A stretch of DNA of 64,000 nt from Chara braunii (Eukaryota; Streptophyta; Charophyceae; Charales; Characeae), in assembly GCA_003427395.1 (NCBI GenBank), contig BFEA01000229.1:521388-585387 (forward strand), read 5' to 3'. The notes beneath the pieces are model-generated. The model was not told the DNA's origin, did no database searches, and saw only the letters and a list, made by a program, of their open reading frames with translations. Numbering within the stretch: the first letter of the stretch is position 1; the number at the start of each line of letters is the position of its first letter. Position numbers and translations under genes: made by a program. Positions 22,482-32,853 of this stretch are shown in pieces.

Positions 22482-23230
22482 GGGCTCACAGTGAGCCCTT
22501 GATCTGGTCTAGATCCAGGGCTGACTGTGGCCGCACACAACCACAACCTTAGTGTGGGGCAGTTTCTTTAACTGCCCCATTTTTATTTTTCTTTTCTTTT
22601 TCCCAGCTATCTCGGAATCTGGCGAGATAGCTGGTCTCCTGCCATTTCCAAAACACTTTTTCTTTTCTTTTCCTGATAAGGGGTTGGAGAGATACAGCCC
22701 CTTACAGTTTGATGTACCCGGACTTTTTTTCCAGGGCAGATACATCGAGGAAAAGGCTGTATCTAGCATTTTCCTTAGTGTCCCCTCAATTTCCAGGCTC
22801 CCTGCAAAAACGGGAGCCTGACAGTCACCTCTGGCAGCTTCTGCCAGAGGTAGCACCACGTGAGGACAAGGGTCCTCACTCAAAAATAAAGAAAAGAAAG
22901 AAAAAAAAACTAACTTTCAAATTTCTACTAAACCTGGTTTTTACCTCAGCCAGGTTCATGTTGTTGCTTGCAACAGCCCTCCTCCTTTTTTTCTCTGCCC
23001 TCCCCTGAAAACGGGGAGGGTAGTTGTCAGGTCGGGAGAGGTAGGACCTGCCCTTCCTAACTCCCACGTCCCTCTGCTTTCCCTCACTGTTCCACGCGTG
23101 CACTGTGGGCCGCGAGATCTGAGATCTCACGGCCACAATCAATTTTCCCCAAAACAAAGTGGGAGCATTTGTGTTCCCACACATTCTGAAAGACTGTTTC
23201 TTTGATCCACGAGGCGGTTGCCTCGTTTTT
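22482..23230. repeat. Train of perfect hairpins in the H 3' LTR
   Basis: Consecutive, unrelated, perfectly paired inverted repeats: 22482-22498 (8 bp), 22556-22578 (9 bp), 22603-22634 (12 bp, CCAGCTATCTCG), 22828-22850 (10 bp, 3-nt loop), 22860-22879 (8 bp), 22998-23020 (8 bp) and 23209-23226 (7 bp), with several imperfect ones between. The copy at 47060-47825 has the same series with scattered mismatches. Confidence 0.85.
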
Positions 23231-23257
23231 GTTTCACTGCACGAACAGGGAAAGGGG

Positions 23258-23292
<35 letters not shown>

Positions 23293-24097
23293 NNNNNNNN
23301 NNNNNNNNNNNNNNNNNNNNNNNNNNNNNNNNNNNNNNNNNNNNNNNNNNNNNNNNNNNNNNNNNNNNNNNNNNNNNNNNNNNNNNNNNNNNNNNNNNNN
23401 NNNNNNNNNNNNNNNNNNNNNNNNNNNNNNNNNNNNNNNNNNNNNNNNNNNNNNNNNNNNNNNNNNNNNNNNNNNNNNNNNNNNNNNNNNNNNNNNNNNN
23501 NNNNNNNNNNNNNNNNNNNNNNNNNNNNNNNNNNNNNNNNNNNNNNNNNNNNNNNNNNNNNNNNNNNNNNNNNNNNNNNNNNNNNNNNNNNNNNNNNNNN
23601 NNNNNNNNNNNNNNNNNNNNNNNNNNNNNNNNNNNNNNNNNNNNNNNNNNNNNNNNNNNNNNNNNNNNNNNNNNNNNNNNNNNNNNNNNNNNNNNNNNNN
23701 NNNNNNNNNNNNNNNNNNNNNNNNNNNNNNNNNNNNNNNNNNNNNNNNNNNNNNNNNNNNNNNNNNNNNNNNNNNNNNNNNNNNNNNNNNNNNNNNNNNN
23801 NNNNNNNNNNNNNNNNNNNNNNNNNNNNNNNNNNNNNNNNNNNNNNNNNNNNNNNNNNNNNNNNNNNNNNNNNNNNNNNNNNNNNNNNNNNNNNNNNNNN
23901 NNNNNNNNNNNNNNNNNNNNNNNNNNNNNNNNNNNNNNNNNNNNNNNNNNNNNNNNNNNNNNNNNNNNNNNNNNNNNNNNNNNNNNNNNNNNNNNNNNNN
24001 NNNNNNNNNNNNNNNNNNNNNNNNNNNNNNNNNNNNNNNNNNNNNNNNNNNNNNNNNNNNNNNNNNNNNNNNNNNNNNNNNNNNNNNNNNNNNNNNN
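23293..24097. other. Assembly gap (805 N)
   Basis: The run of N follows a 37-base A tract and precedes a T run. The homologous 5' LTR here holds microsatellites and the hammerhead motif (48003-48520), so the gap probably hides similar sequence. Frames crossing it are artefacts. Confidence 0.95.
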
Positions 24098-24254
24098 TTT
24101 TTTACTGGTAATAGAGAAAACCGTTAGCTTATGCCAACGGTTACAACTATGTGCGCTTAGGCACATCTTCGGGCGTCATGTGGCGCTATTCTTCTTTATT
24201 TGTTTTATTTTATTTATTTTTGTTTTTATTTTTATTTTTATTTATTTATTTCGG

Positions 24255-24305
24255 CCATTTTCTCGATTTATGTGTGTCGTCGTTGCGCAGGGTCCATGCT
24301 AATCT
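24255..24305 (-). pseudogene. U6 snRNA 3'-half-like sequence
   Basis: The minus strand reads agattagcatgg, acctgcgcaacgacgacac with one extra change, then ataaatcgagaaaatgg. This is U6 from AGATTAGCATGG to near its 3' end. Confidence 0.75.
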
Positions 24306-24392
24306 GCGCGCGGCCGATCTGGACCGCGCGATCTTCAAATCGGGCGGTCGAGGTAGACCGCGCCTCTAAAAAAAAAACGGGCAGCTTCAAAA

Positions 24393-24480
24393 GGAGTTAG
24401 CCCGACAGTACCACGAGTGAGATTCGATCCCCATATCAGTGGGATGAGAGTTGAGTGTGTTATCCTACTGGGCTAGCTCC
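24393..24480 (-). pseudogene. tRNA-like sequence
   Basis: The minus strand starts ggagctagcccagtagg, which contains an exact box A (TAGCCCAGTAGG, 24464-24475), and has a box B-like ggatcgaatc at 24421-24431. It closes with taactcc pairing to ggagcta. The T arm and extra bases before the closing stem are not canonical, so this is a tRNA relic. Confidence 0.6.
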
Positions 24481-25103
24481 TGTTTCACACTAAACAGGAG
24501 CTGCTCTTCAATATGAAGAGCTTAGCCCAGGTAACATCCCTGCCTGCGGCTTTGCAGGCTCCGCCTGTATGTGGCCTAGCAGGCCTGCCCCGACTGTGGC
24601 TTAGCAGGGCTGCCCTGCATGTGGCCTGCCGGCTTACCTGCCCGTGGCCTACCCGTACCGGTTAACCGTGTGGCCGCGGCTAGGTCGGCCATTGAACCGG
24701 GTAAGTCTTGGCATTGGCCTATCGGGCCCAAGGCTCGACGTCAAAACCCCACGGCCTGCGTCGCGGCCCTATACCCCTCGCAACCCTCTTTTTAGCCCAC
24801 TTAAGTCCTGAATCGCGCAGCTTAACAGTCGCGCGACATTATTATAGGTAGGATGAATTTAGTTTTAGCATTCCTTTATCCGCACGTTCCTGCGGCTTCG
24901 ACAAAAATATAACCTTTGTCATTCACATCCGATGCGTCCGGACTAAATCTGAAAACTCTTAGTTTCTCAGTCATAGGTCAGGTCTGAATAAACGTTTGGC
25001 AAACGTCAGTCTCATCAAGTCCTTCTATTCAACACAAGAGTCGGACTACGTCCGACGTTAAAAAACACCGGCAAATACCCTTGTCAGGGTTTTTGCCCCG
25101 ACA

Positions 25104-25130
25104 GCAATCCCAAACCCCATTAAACGACGT
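25104..25130 (-). other. Polypurine tract of element H
   Basis: The minus strand reads aatggggtttgggattgc immediately before the TGTCGGGG of the 3' LTR. Element P has aatggggacggggaaggc in the same place (39652-39669). Confidence 0.6.
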
Positions 25131-26594
25131 CCCCGTCGTTCACCCTATATTAGTCAATAATATAGGGCTTTCTGGATTCTTATGGAACTCTTTTTAACAA
25201 AATCTCTTTCAATCGAAAATAAGCCGGAGCTTATAACTAAAATTCGAGTTATTGCCTCGGTAATCTAAAATTCAATCATCCATGATTGGAATGGTACTAG
25301 ATATAGCCTTTGGCAAGCCTTTCACAAAAACCTGAATTTATACCGGATCAAGATCCAGAATTACTAAAATTATCAAGGAACTTTGTCTAAATGATCCCAG
25401 CATCATCCCACTGGCGCCAACTCTAAACATTATTTTAGTCTCTCAGAATGGTACCGGAAATAGCCTCCGGCTAGCCTTCTAAACCTCAGTCGGTTAATAT
25501 TTACATTTATAAAAAAAAGATCAGGTTTAAGCCCCTGACGGGTATTTCAAAATAAATAACCTCCTGAGCGACCCAGACAGAATCTGGATCAACCATTCAT
25601 GAGAGAAACCATTTATCAAAAGTCCTTGTCCAGGTTTTGTATCCCACTCCAATTACGAGTTACCATACGTGATATTCCTGTATGCATTGTGATATGCGTC
25701 GAGGAGTGGTGTAATCCGCAAAGGATAACATCTCGACGTCAAGCCCCGCTTTAGACTCGAACCTCACCACCTTCCCTCCTGCGAGGTTGAACTACCCTTT
25801 CTCTATGACCAAGGCTGGTCAGACCCGGTCATAGAGGCGAGGCGACCCCATTCATCACAAGGCCAAGGTGACCACTCTTTTCCCCATGACGAGCGGCAGT
25901 CGTCACCCTCACAAGCAAAATTATGACAATCACATTAATACCTTCCTCCCCTTCAATGATAGTGTAGCCACTTTCCTTAAAAAAAGGAAAAGTGACAGCA
26001 TCCCACTTTGGACCAGGAACTAAATTCCGGCGTAGGCCTCACTACCACCTACAGAGCTCACTGCATCAGGACTCATCATAACATGATAACTAAAAAAACA
26101 TTACGAAAGTTCTAGGCTATGATAAATAATTGCATTACGTGCTTTGTGAACAACTCATAGTTATGCCACAAACCATATAATGCAAATTACATACCATTCT
26201 CCTATAATCTTTTTTTTTTTTACAACGTGAATATACATCAAATAACGACATACATTTTCACAGAGAGTTCCATAACATTCCAGTTCAAAAATATTCATAA
26301 ATTTGCATTGCATCACATTTCATCGAAAAAGTAACAAGAAATTATTCAAATTTAGGAATCAACAATTTTTCGATCCAAAATCGCCACATAATTTCACGAA
26401 CAGGAGTCGTAGAATTTATTAATTATACAAAAACATGAAACTATAGATCCTAGAATTAAAATCAAATCCCAAGAGTCCAAAGTTATAATTCTCTTGTCTG
26501 TCCTCAGAACCAGTCATCAATTAGTGATCCCAAAAGAAATAAAAGAGGAAAAGCAAGTTCTGAAAAAGAAGTTTAAAAAAAAAAAACTCATTTT
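25131..26594 (-). other. 3' untranslated part of element H
   Basis: No frame of note. It aligns, inverted, with the interior of element P (about 38450-39640), including a gacgtcgagatg...tcctcgacgca inverted pair near 25690-25745 and a gaccaaggctggtc hairpin near 25808-25840. This ties P to H as a non-autonomous relative. Confidence 0.6.
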
Positions 26595-27074
26595 CTAAGT
26601 CGTTGGAATAAATTTTCTCAAATGCGACCCCGACACCCAATTTCTACCCCGTGCCCCATCCAAATCTTTGATCTCATAAGCCCCATGCTCAGACTTTCTG
26701 ATAATACGATAGGGCCGCAACCATCGGCTGTCCAATTTTCGAGACCATTGTTTTTCCAAGGACGAATCATAAAGAAGCACAACATCCCCTACTTCCAATG
26801 GTTCCTTACGAACACGAGATCCCTTATCCCATCTTTCCTTGTCGGCCTGCCTACTCTCTGAAGTAGAGGCAGCGGCCTCCTCAATCCTTTCCTCAGTGAT
26901 CATCACTTATCTTGCCCTCAATTCCAACAACTCCTCCATTGAAAACTTCGTTTCCACATCCTGTTTTCTCCAAGTGGTAATAAAACTTTCGATCGAAAAA
27001 GTTGCATGAGTGTATCCAGTTGTCCGCTTTATGGTGACATTCTCAACAAAGAATGTCGTTCTCAGATATATTGG
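26595..27074 (-). pseudogene. Integrase C-terminal part with GPY/F-like module
   Basis: Continues the integrase frame after a TGA at 27075-27077. A TAA lies just upstream of 26906, then an open frame runs to TAA at 26595. It has a Lys/Glu-rich helix, EPLEVGDVVLLYDSSLEKQW and RWLRPYRIIRKSEHGAYEI, which fit the GPY/F module of Ty3/gypsy integrases, with no chromodomain after it. The segment joining it to the core is short (…GYTHATFSIESF…), which suggests a small internal deletion. Dead because of two stops. Confidence 0.75.
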
Positions 27075-27920
27075 TCATCTTGAAGGATCGTCTCCGCACC
27101 ATTTAGCCAACAAATTTGTTAGAGTGGCATGTCCACGTTCAACTGGCGCATTGGCCTGGGGATGCGCCCTTGTGGTATAGCTAAAGCTTACTCCGAGTTT
27201 CTTCAGAAGCGCCTGCACCTCCCCAGCCCGAAACTCACCACCTCGATCCATGACAATTTCCCGGACAAATGGGTACTGAAGATAATATTCCTCAATGCAT
27301 TCTGCTAAAACATGCCCAGTACGCTCGCGAATGGCACAGCCATCAACGAACCCAGTCATATTATCTATTGCGTTGAAGATATATCTGTACCTATTTATCC
27401 CAGGTGGCATGATCAACAGATCAAGGTGTACTACTGTTCCTGGCTCAGCGACATAGCATGGATTAAGAGGTTCGACAAAACGCAGATTAGATCGTCTTTG
27501 GCAAGGGAGACAAGAGTTACAGAAGTCATTTACCATCTTGTTCATTCCTTCCCAAAAATAAAGATGTTGAATCTTTTTCAAAGTGACACGCGCCGATCTA
27601 TGTCCGCCTGCGATCCCATCATGCAAAACTGCAATCACATCAAGTTGTCGCGTAACCCCACATACCACTCTTCTCGGAATATCATCGTTGAATTTCTTGA
27701 AAAGTTGACCATATCTTACAACAAAATCCTTGTTTTTCTGGCGAATAGCTGGATCCACCTCATCCTCCTTCAACTCACCATTCAGCCACATTCTCATTAA
27801 TCTATACTCCCCATCATACTCTCCTTCTCTGAAACCATCTCTGATTTCACTGCCTTCTGCTTCTTCATTCATCATTTTCAGGCAGTCCTCGTGAATTAGA
27901 GAATTCACAAGGAATGACAT
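27075..27920 (-). pseudogene. Ty3/gypsy integrase core
   Basis: 281 codons in frame. A zinc-binding HHCC is visible (HDGIAGGH … CNSCLPC). The catalytic triad is D in VHLDLLIM, D in VMDRGGEF and E in APVERGH, with exactly 35 residues between the last two, so DD35E is complete. It acts on the element's cDNA ends in the nucleus. It is continuous in frame with RNase H upstream across a TAG at 27966-27968 and with the C-terminal part across a TGA, so pol is broken though this domain looks intact. Confidence 0.9.
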
Positions 27921-27965
27921 CTCTCCAGTGATCCTGAAAGTCTTATCAGCCTGCTCATGCCCATA

Positions 27966-28552
27966 CTAAATCATCAGCGGCTCTTTGATGAGCTCGACTT
28001 CATCAGACAAAGCCAAGTTCATCATTTGCTCAGATGTTCTTTCACCCCATGGGTCTTCCTCAAGGAACGGTTCCCCAATCACAAGCTTTGATCGCACATG
28101 ATGGAAACAAGGAGCATTCCAGATGGTTTTCCCTTGCCGGGTTGTTGCATCCGTCAAATAATTGTATGAGTTAATACTCAACTGTGACTCCTCTCCTTCG
28201 AGGAATCCATCGACAGGAACTGAATCCTCAGCCTGATTCGTCGATGAGTCCCAATCAACACGACTCAATCCATCTGCTCGATTCTGAGTGTCTGAAATGC
28301 GCTCAATCTCAAAATTGAACATCCAAATATACGTCAGCCATCGAGCAATGGTTGGATGAGAAGGAGAATAGTTCTTCAATGATTGAGCTAGAGCCGTAGG
28401 ATCAACTCGCAGAATGAACCGCCTGCCAAATACATAATTCCTGAAAATGCGTAGACAATGAAGCACAGCGAGAGTTTCCTTCTTGAACTGGGAGTAGTTC
28501 CGCTCAGTAATATTCAGAGTTCTGCTCTCGAACCTCAATGGCCGTTCTCGTC
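27966..28552 (-). pseudogene. Ty3/gypsy RNase H domain, N-terminus lost
   Basis: Frame from the inversion breakpoint near 28554: RPLRFESRTLNITERNYSQF, KKETLAVLHCLRIFRNYVFG, then RVDPTALAQSLKNY and NRADGLSRVDWD, which are hallmarks of Ty3-type RNase H and its C-terminal connection. The first strand with the first catalytic Asp is missing. The matching RT start is on the + strand and ends at 33870, so RT/RNase H were separated by the inversion, with the RT core deleted. Confidence 0.85.
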
Positions 28553-28817
28553 CTCAACTCCAACCCCCTCTTGCTTTCCGTGTGTGAACTGTGGGCAGCG
28601 AGATGTGCTCCCACACAGTCTCAAAGACGCAGTAAGAGCCTTTGTGCTCCCACACAGTCTGCAAAGACTGTTTTCCCTTTTTCTTTTTTTTCTTTTTTTT
28701 ATTGTCGTTGGCTATGCCAACGGCCACGTCAGTGGTCACATAGTGTGGCCCCCCCTAACACGATCTATCGAATTACAGACCCAAGTTCGACCCCATCCGA
28801 GACCAAAAAAGGGGAAA

Positions 28818-28873
28818 TTTTGACCTTTTCTCGATTTATGTGTGTCATCCTTACGCAGGGGCCACTTTGATCT
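28818..28873 (-). pseudogene. U6 snRNA 3'-half-like sequence
   Basis: The minus strand reads agatcaaagtggcccctgcg, taaggatgacac and ataaatcgag. This is the U6 3' half with minor changes. Confidence 0.75.
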
Positions 28874-28957
28874 GGGCGCTGCAGATCTCAGCCGCGCGAT
28901 CTTGAGGATCACGCGGCCGAGATTGGCCGCGCCCAACTGCCTTGGGCTGCTCCAAAA

Positions 28958-29048
28958 GGAGCTAGCCCGGTAAGATGCTTGCAGCCAAGCTTGATCCCGG
29001 TACCAGATAGGTAAGAGTCCTCTGCGATAACCTATTGGGCTAGCTTCT
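28958..29048 (-). pseudogene. tRNA-like sequence
   Basis: The minus strand has tagcccaataggttatcgc, then gactcttacct as in a tRNA-Lys(CUU) anticodon arm, and ggatcaagctt as box B. Closed by agaagcta/tagctcc. The copy at 40311-40400 is almost the same. Confidence 0.55.
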
Positions 29049-29705
29049 ATCATGATAATGACAGGAGCAACTCGCCTATGTGAAGAGCTCGCCTATGTGA
29101 AGAGCTCGCCTAGTCAGGTTTCCCCCATACAGTGACCTTGCAGGCTTTGCCTGCCCGCTTCTTCCCTATGGATGGCTGCCCATCCACCACTCCGGACCCG
29201 CCCATCGGGTAGGCCTCGGTATAGGCCTGCTGGCCTCACCCTTGCTCGAGGTTAACCCGACGGCCCAGAAAAAAGGAAAAAAACCTTGCTATTCCTCTCG
29301 CACCGTAGCCTTATACCCTGCGCATCCCTCCTTTTTAGCCTACTTAGGCCCTGAATCGCGCGGCTGCTAAGCCGCGCGACATCTTTTAGGTAGAATAAGT
29401 CTAGTCTCAGACTTTCTACGACCTCGCACCCCTGCGGCCATGTCGAGACCCGCGGACGACAGGCCATACAGCCGACTCCCGCCGTCTCGAACGGACGTCG
29501 TTGTCGTCACATGTCAACGACGTCCCATGTCAACGACGTCATACATCAACGACGTCAGGCTTTAGGTTTCTCAGTTATAGGGTTGGTCTGAACAACTTTT
29601 GGCAACATCAATCTCAACCAGTTCCTCAATCCCATAAAAAAATCGGACAGCGACTGACCTTGACAAACTCGGGCAGAAACCCTTACAGGGGTTTCTGTCC
29701 CGACA

Positions 29706-29709
29706 ACGT
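29706..29709. repeat. Target site duplication of element P (ACGT)
   Basis: acgt directly abuts the outer end of P's 5' LTR here and the outer end of its 3' LTR at 44894-44897. The flanks (…acgtgctttgg and acgtaacctta…) are the two halves of ORF1a. Confidence 0.65.
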
Positions 29710-29880
29710 GCTTTGGCTAAATGAGCGACAAGGTCCATTCTTTGGCATATACTACGCACAGCGGATACGTGCCAATAGGTTCGCTATTATAGGAGCCGAA
29801 GCATTATATGATGATGATTTGGAAGATGAAGCTGAAGAACTCGAGGAGGTTTTACGCGACTAATTTGGATTCGTTCTGAT

Positions 29881-30440
29881 ATGCAGATGCCTGGAGCACG
29901 ACGAGACTTGACAATCCCGAGGTATCTGCTGATTCGCGATACACCCGAGGAGGATCTTATCAGGAGTGCAGCGCGACTTTTACGAGTACGAGATGAATCT
30001 CCTATCAACTGGTTCGGCTTCATTGGACTGCTTCGAAGTGGCGAGGGATTTTTCCCTAATACTCGCACGGATTTCAGAGCCAACACGGCTCGAACTTCCG
30101 ACGAGCTTTACGGTTATACTTTTTGTATTTCCACCGCGTAAGTAACCTCCAATGTCTCTCTCGAGTCATTGTGAGTATCAAGATTACCTCGTCCGATAGG
30201 CGTTTCGGCGTCGTCCGGATCCGCGACACAGAGACTCGACACCTGTTTGGACTTAGTCGACCTCTCCGAGTTATAGTTTGGAGGTTAGCCTCTCGGATGA
30301 CCTCCTTCTATAATACTCGGATTGTTAGAGTCATGCGATATGGACGAATGTCTCCTTTGATTTTCGACGACGACGAGATGGCACGTTTGGATTTATTGGA
30401 GGCACAGGTGCGAGGCGGGCGAGAGATTTACCAGGACTAG
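29881..30440 (+). pseudogene. ORF1b, inverted-segment copy with a frameshift
   Basis: Starts MQMPGARRDLTIPRYLLI and matches the 19629-20168 protein closely. The frame breaks near 30130 (…DELYGYT then shifted FHRVSNLQCLSRV…) and continues to …EAQVRGGREIYQD and a stop at 30440. Compared with the 3' LTR copy a small indel is the only break. Function unknown. Confidence 0.6.
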
Positions 30441-30639
30441 ACATCGTCTTTTGAAATCTTACTCAGATTTCAGAAAACACTTCGCATGGACTCAGTCCCG
30501 TTGAGGAAACCATATAACTTATGGCTTCACGAGGTAATCTAAAAATAAATAAAAAAAACTTTATGTAGTTATGACCTCCGGATGGATAGTTTTCGGATTA
30601 CCCCGACGATTTTACTATCATGCTTATGCATTGAGGGGT

Positions 30640-31006
30640 AATCGTTCGCACAAAAATAAGCTGGATAAAGTGAAAAGTGAACGTCTGAAAAAGTTGTCAA
30701 GCAAAGCAGCGGAAGATGAAATATTTCTGCGTTGCGTAACTTGGCATTAGAGATGGATACTCCATCATTCGTGGAACAGAAAAAGTAATTATTGTACAGG
30801 AGGGCAAAGTCACCAACAAGGTTGTCACTCGCTCATCCAAAATAATTGAATATGGTACGGAAGCGCGGTCGAACCGGGAGTTCAAACGTCGACCAGAAAC
30901 CAGATCACTTGTTGATCTGCATGGTGTCAGTGATATTTATTTACAGAAGCTATTCATGACAAGTTTCAGTAGTCATGATAAGAAAATCATTCTGAGTTTA
31001 AATTAA
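30640..31006 (+). pseudogene. ORF1c, inverted-segment copy
   Basis: The + strand repeats the protein at 19045-19450: a Lys-rich start (…LDKVKSERLKKLSSKAAED…), a break near 30745, then …KVIIVQEGKVTNKVVTRS… to a TAA near 31004. About 145 bases of AT-rich DNA ending tgattgctag lie between it and gag. Confidence 0.5.
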
Positions 31007-31149
31007 TAATCTTGGAACGACAATATAAAAGTTATTTCAGTTATACAGGTTGAAAAAGAGACACTTTGGCAGACCAGCTCATCAAGTCAACGATTTGGAT
31101 TCTGTGATTTTGTTTTAAGTATGAGGATTTTTGTTGTTTGATTGCTAGG

Positions 31150-31880
31150 GACTAACAGACAAGGACAAGGACGTCTATAAGACCTTATCTGACACGAGGG
31201 AAATGATGAGCAGTATGAAGGAGGAACGGTTAAAACTTCAAGTGATGATGGCCAAAGCGAAAACTGGGAAGAGAAAAGGGAAGGAGCCTGTCACTGAAGA
31301 GAGTAGCAGTGAGAGTGAGAGCGAGGAGGAAAGGGAACCCCCTCGTAAGTTGACCAAGGCTGAGAGGAAAGCCTTGAACCAGATACGAGGAGGGCAAGGT
31401 ACTTCTCGTAAACAAGGAGAAAGCAGCAAGAACGGAGAAAATGGAAGCGGGGAGCGACAGGTTGACCAAGGACAACAAAATCAAGGTCAACAGACTCAAC
31501 CACAAGGTGGTCGAGGCCGTGGTAGAGGCCGCGAAAATGGAGGCGGATGTGGAAACTGGCAGGAATACGTCTGCAAATATTGCGATATGAAGGGACATGT
31601 TATTCGTTTCTGCCAGATTCTCGCCAAGGACGAGAAGAACCATATCGTCTTCACGACGATTCGAGGAGAAGTCTTTGACTTCGAGGAAAATCTCATCGAT
31701 CAGGATATTGAAGGAGGAATGAGAAAAGAGGTTTTTCGACGGATGGCCGTTCTCTTCCGGCTACATTCCGGTTAGCTTCTCCTGAAGAAGCAAGCCTTTT
31801 TGAGTTAGAAGAAACAATGACTTCTCTGGAGATTGGTGGGTGTGACGAAAAAGAGTTGGAGGAAAGGAAAGAAGACATTG
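31150..31880 (+). pseudogene. gag C-terminal part with CCHC zinc knuckle
   Basis: Read from LTDKDKDVYKTLSDTREM through a charged linker (KGKEPVTEESSSESESEEE), a Gln/Gly/Arg-rich stretch (GQQNQGQQTQPQGGRGRGRG) to CKYCDMKGHVIRFC, an exact C-x2-C-x4-H-x4-C nucleocapsid knuckle. The frame ends at 31775. A shifted frame continues to a stop near 31888. The large N-terminal capsid part is absent, so this gag is truncated or was joined to ORF1. Orientation is + because of the inversion. Confidence 0.85.
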
Positions 31881-31884
31881 CTCA

Positions 31885-32583
31885 TTGAGCGCGAGAAGTG
31901 ACCAAGAAACTGGGCAAATGTCGAGATTCCATTGTTCATGTGTTGACATGGAAAAAGTCTGGTTGAATCTTCCTAATGTGTTTCTTTTTGGTGGATGGGG
32001 GAACGAAGGTCAGGACGGGTTTGCACCTGCGGCCGCTTCGGCACCTGAAGCAACGCCGATGACACGACCAATGATGATGTCCAGACCTGTACTCAAGCGA
32101 GGGATGTCAACCGTCGTGGTGCAGACGAGGAAAGAAAGGAAGACCTCACAATCGCAGCCTGCGCCAGGAGAAAGTTCAAAGGAACCTCAGGAAAAAGAAC
32201 CTATTCAGGTAGAAGAAGGGGATGATGAGGAGGAGGATGAAAGATTGCGAGCAGAGGATGAACTGCTAGCAAAGCAGAGAGCTATGGAAAGGGCGTCGGA
32301 AGTAGGGAAGACCCAGGTCGAGGAAGAAGAACCTCGCAAAAAGAAGAACGTGTACTCGATCCCTATTGAACAAGGGATTGATTTTAAACAGCTGGTGGAT
32401 CCCATTCTGGAAAGTCAGCGTGATCTGGTTACCCTGAAGGAGATTCTTGCAGTATCGCCGAAGCTCAGCGAGGAATTTAAACAGCGCATGACTCGGAAGA
32501 AAGTCATGAAAGTCAAGCTGAGCGAGATCATCCCTCCAAAAGCTAACTGGGCACCTCTTGGCACGAAGATGGACTGGCGATGA
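31885..32583 (+). pseudogene. gag-protease linker region
   Basis: One frame of about 230 codons without a recognised start. Pro/Ala-rich, then a strongly acidic stretch (…VEEGDDEEEDERLRAEDELL…) and NVYSIPIEQGIDFKQLVDPI, which precedes the protease. It ends at a TGA at 32581-32583 and the protease continues in the same frame. It is part of the H polyprotein and has no catalytic motif. Confidence 0.65.
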
Positions 32584-32853
32584 GTGGTCACAAGTCTCAT
32601 AAAAGTTCAAATAGGCCGTGGAGAGTTCTCTGCTCTCGTAGATGACGGAGCCGAGATGAACATTATGAGAGAGAGGCATGCGATTGAAGCTGGGGTTCAG
32701 ATCAATTGCAATGATTTTGGATTTTTGGTTAAAGTCAGTGAGGCAACGCCATTTTGCGGTACGGCTAGTGGCGTAATGGTCACAGTTGGGAAGGTAAAGG
32801 CGATATCATATTTTTATATATTGCCAAAGGTTGAACACAAAGTGTTTTTGTGA
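32584..32853 (+). pseudogene. Retroviral-type aspartic protease with altered active site
   Basis: IGRGEFSALVDDGAEMNIM is the flap-preceding strand and active-site loop of a Ty3-type protease. The catalytic triplet reads Asp-Asp-Gly where D-[S/T]-G is expected. A second half (…GVMVTVGKVKAISYFYILPK…) follows. Bounded by TGA on both sides in the same frame. Dead in this copy. Whether DDG is a private change or a family trait cannot be judged here. Confidence 0.75.

Larger units (their letters stand above)
18415..25103 (-). mobile_element. 3' LTR of element H (about 6.7 kb)
   Basis: On the minus strand it starts TGTCGGGGCAAAAACC at 25103, after a purine-rich tract, and ends CTCGACA at 18415. In order it holds the tRNA-like and U6-like blocks, an 805-base gap, a hairpin train, TATA box, ~57-bp repeats, a conserved ~150-bp block, ORF1a/b/c and the terminal module. 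It aligns with 49748-44894 (5' LTR) and with 29706-31149. A reading in which the LTR stops at a TGGCGCC site near 20865 and ORF1 is internal is possible, but the end motif and target duplication favour 18415. Confidence 0.65.
28555..29705 (-). mobile_element. Outer 1.15 kb of the 5' LTR of element P (inverted)
   Basis: Starts TGTCGGGACAGAAACC at 29705 on the minus strand and is nearly identical to 39670-40862 (+). It stops in mid-LTR at 28555 against H's RNase H. The rest of this LTR begins at 33871. The position outside the TGT is the ACGT target duplication. Confidence 0.75.
29706..31149 (+). mobile_element. Continuation of the H 5' LTR with ORF1a end, ORF1b and ORF1c
   Basis: Aligns with 20340-18890 of the 3' LTR in inverse orientation. 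The ORF1a tail is 29712-29863 (no stops; acidic DDDLEDEAEELEE end), ORF1b 29881-30440, ORF1c about 30640-31006. The two copies diverge right after tgattgctagggacta. Here gag follows directly, whereas the 3' LTR enters the terminal module. Confidence 0.65.

Noticed and set aside
23159-24302. Long ORFs of 300-366 codons across 23.2-24.3 kb
   Set aside because: They consist of N translated as X plus a poly-A tract.
24393-24480. Functional tRNA gene
   Set aside because: Box A is good, but the T arm pairs poorly, extra bases precede the closing stem and no cloverleaf forms.
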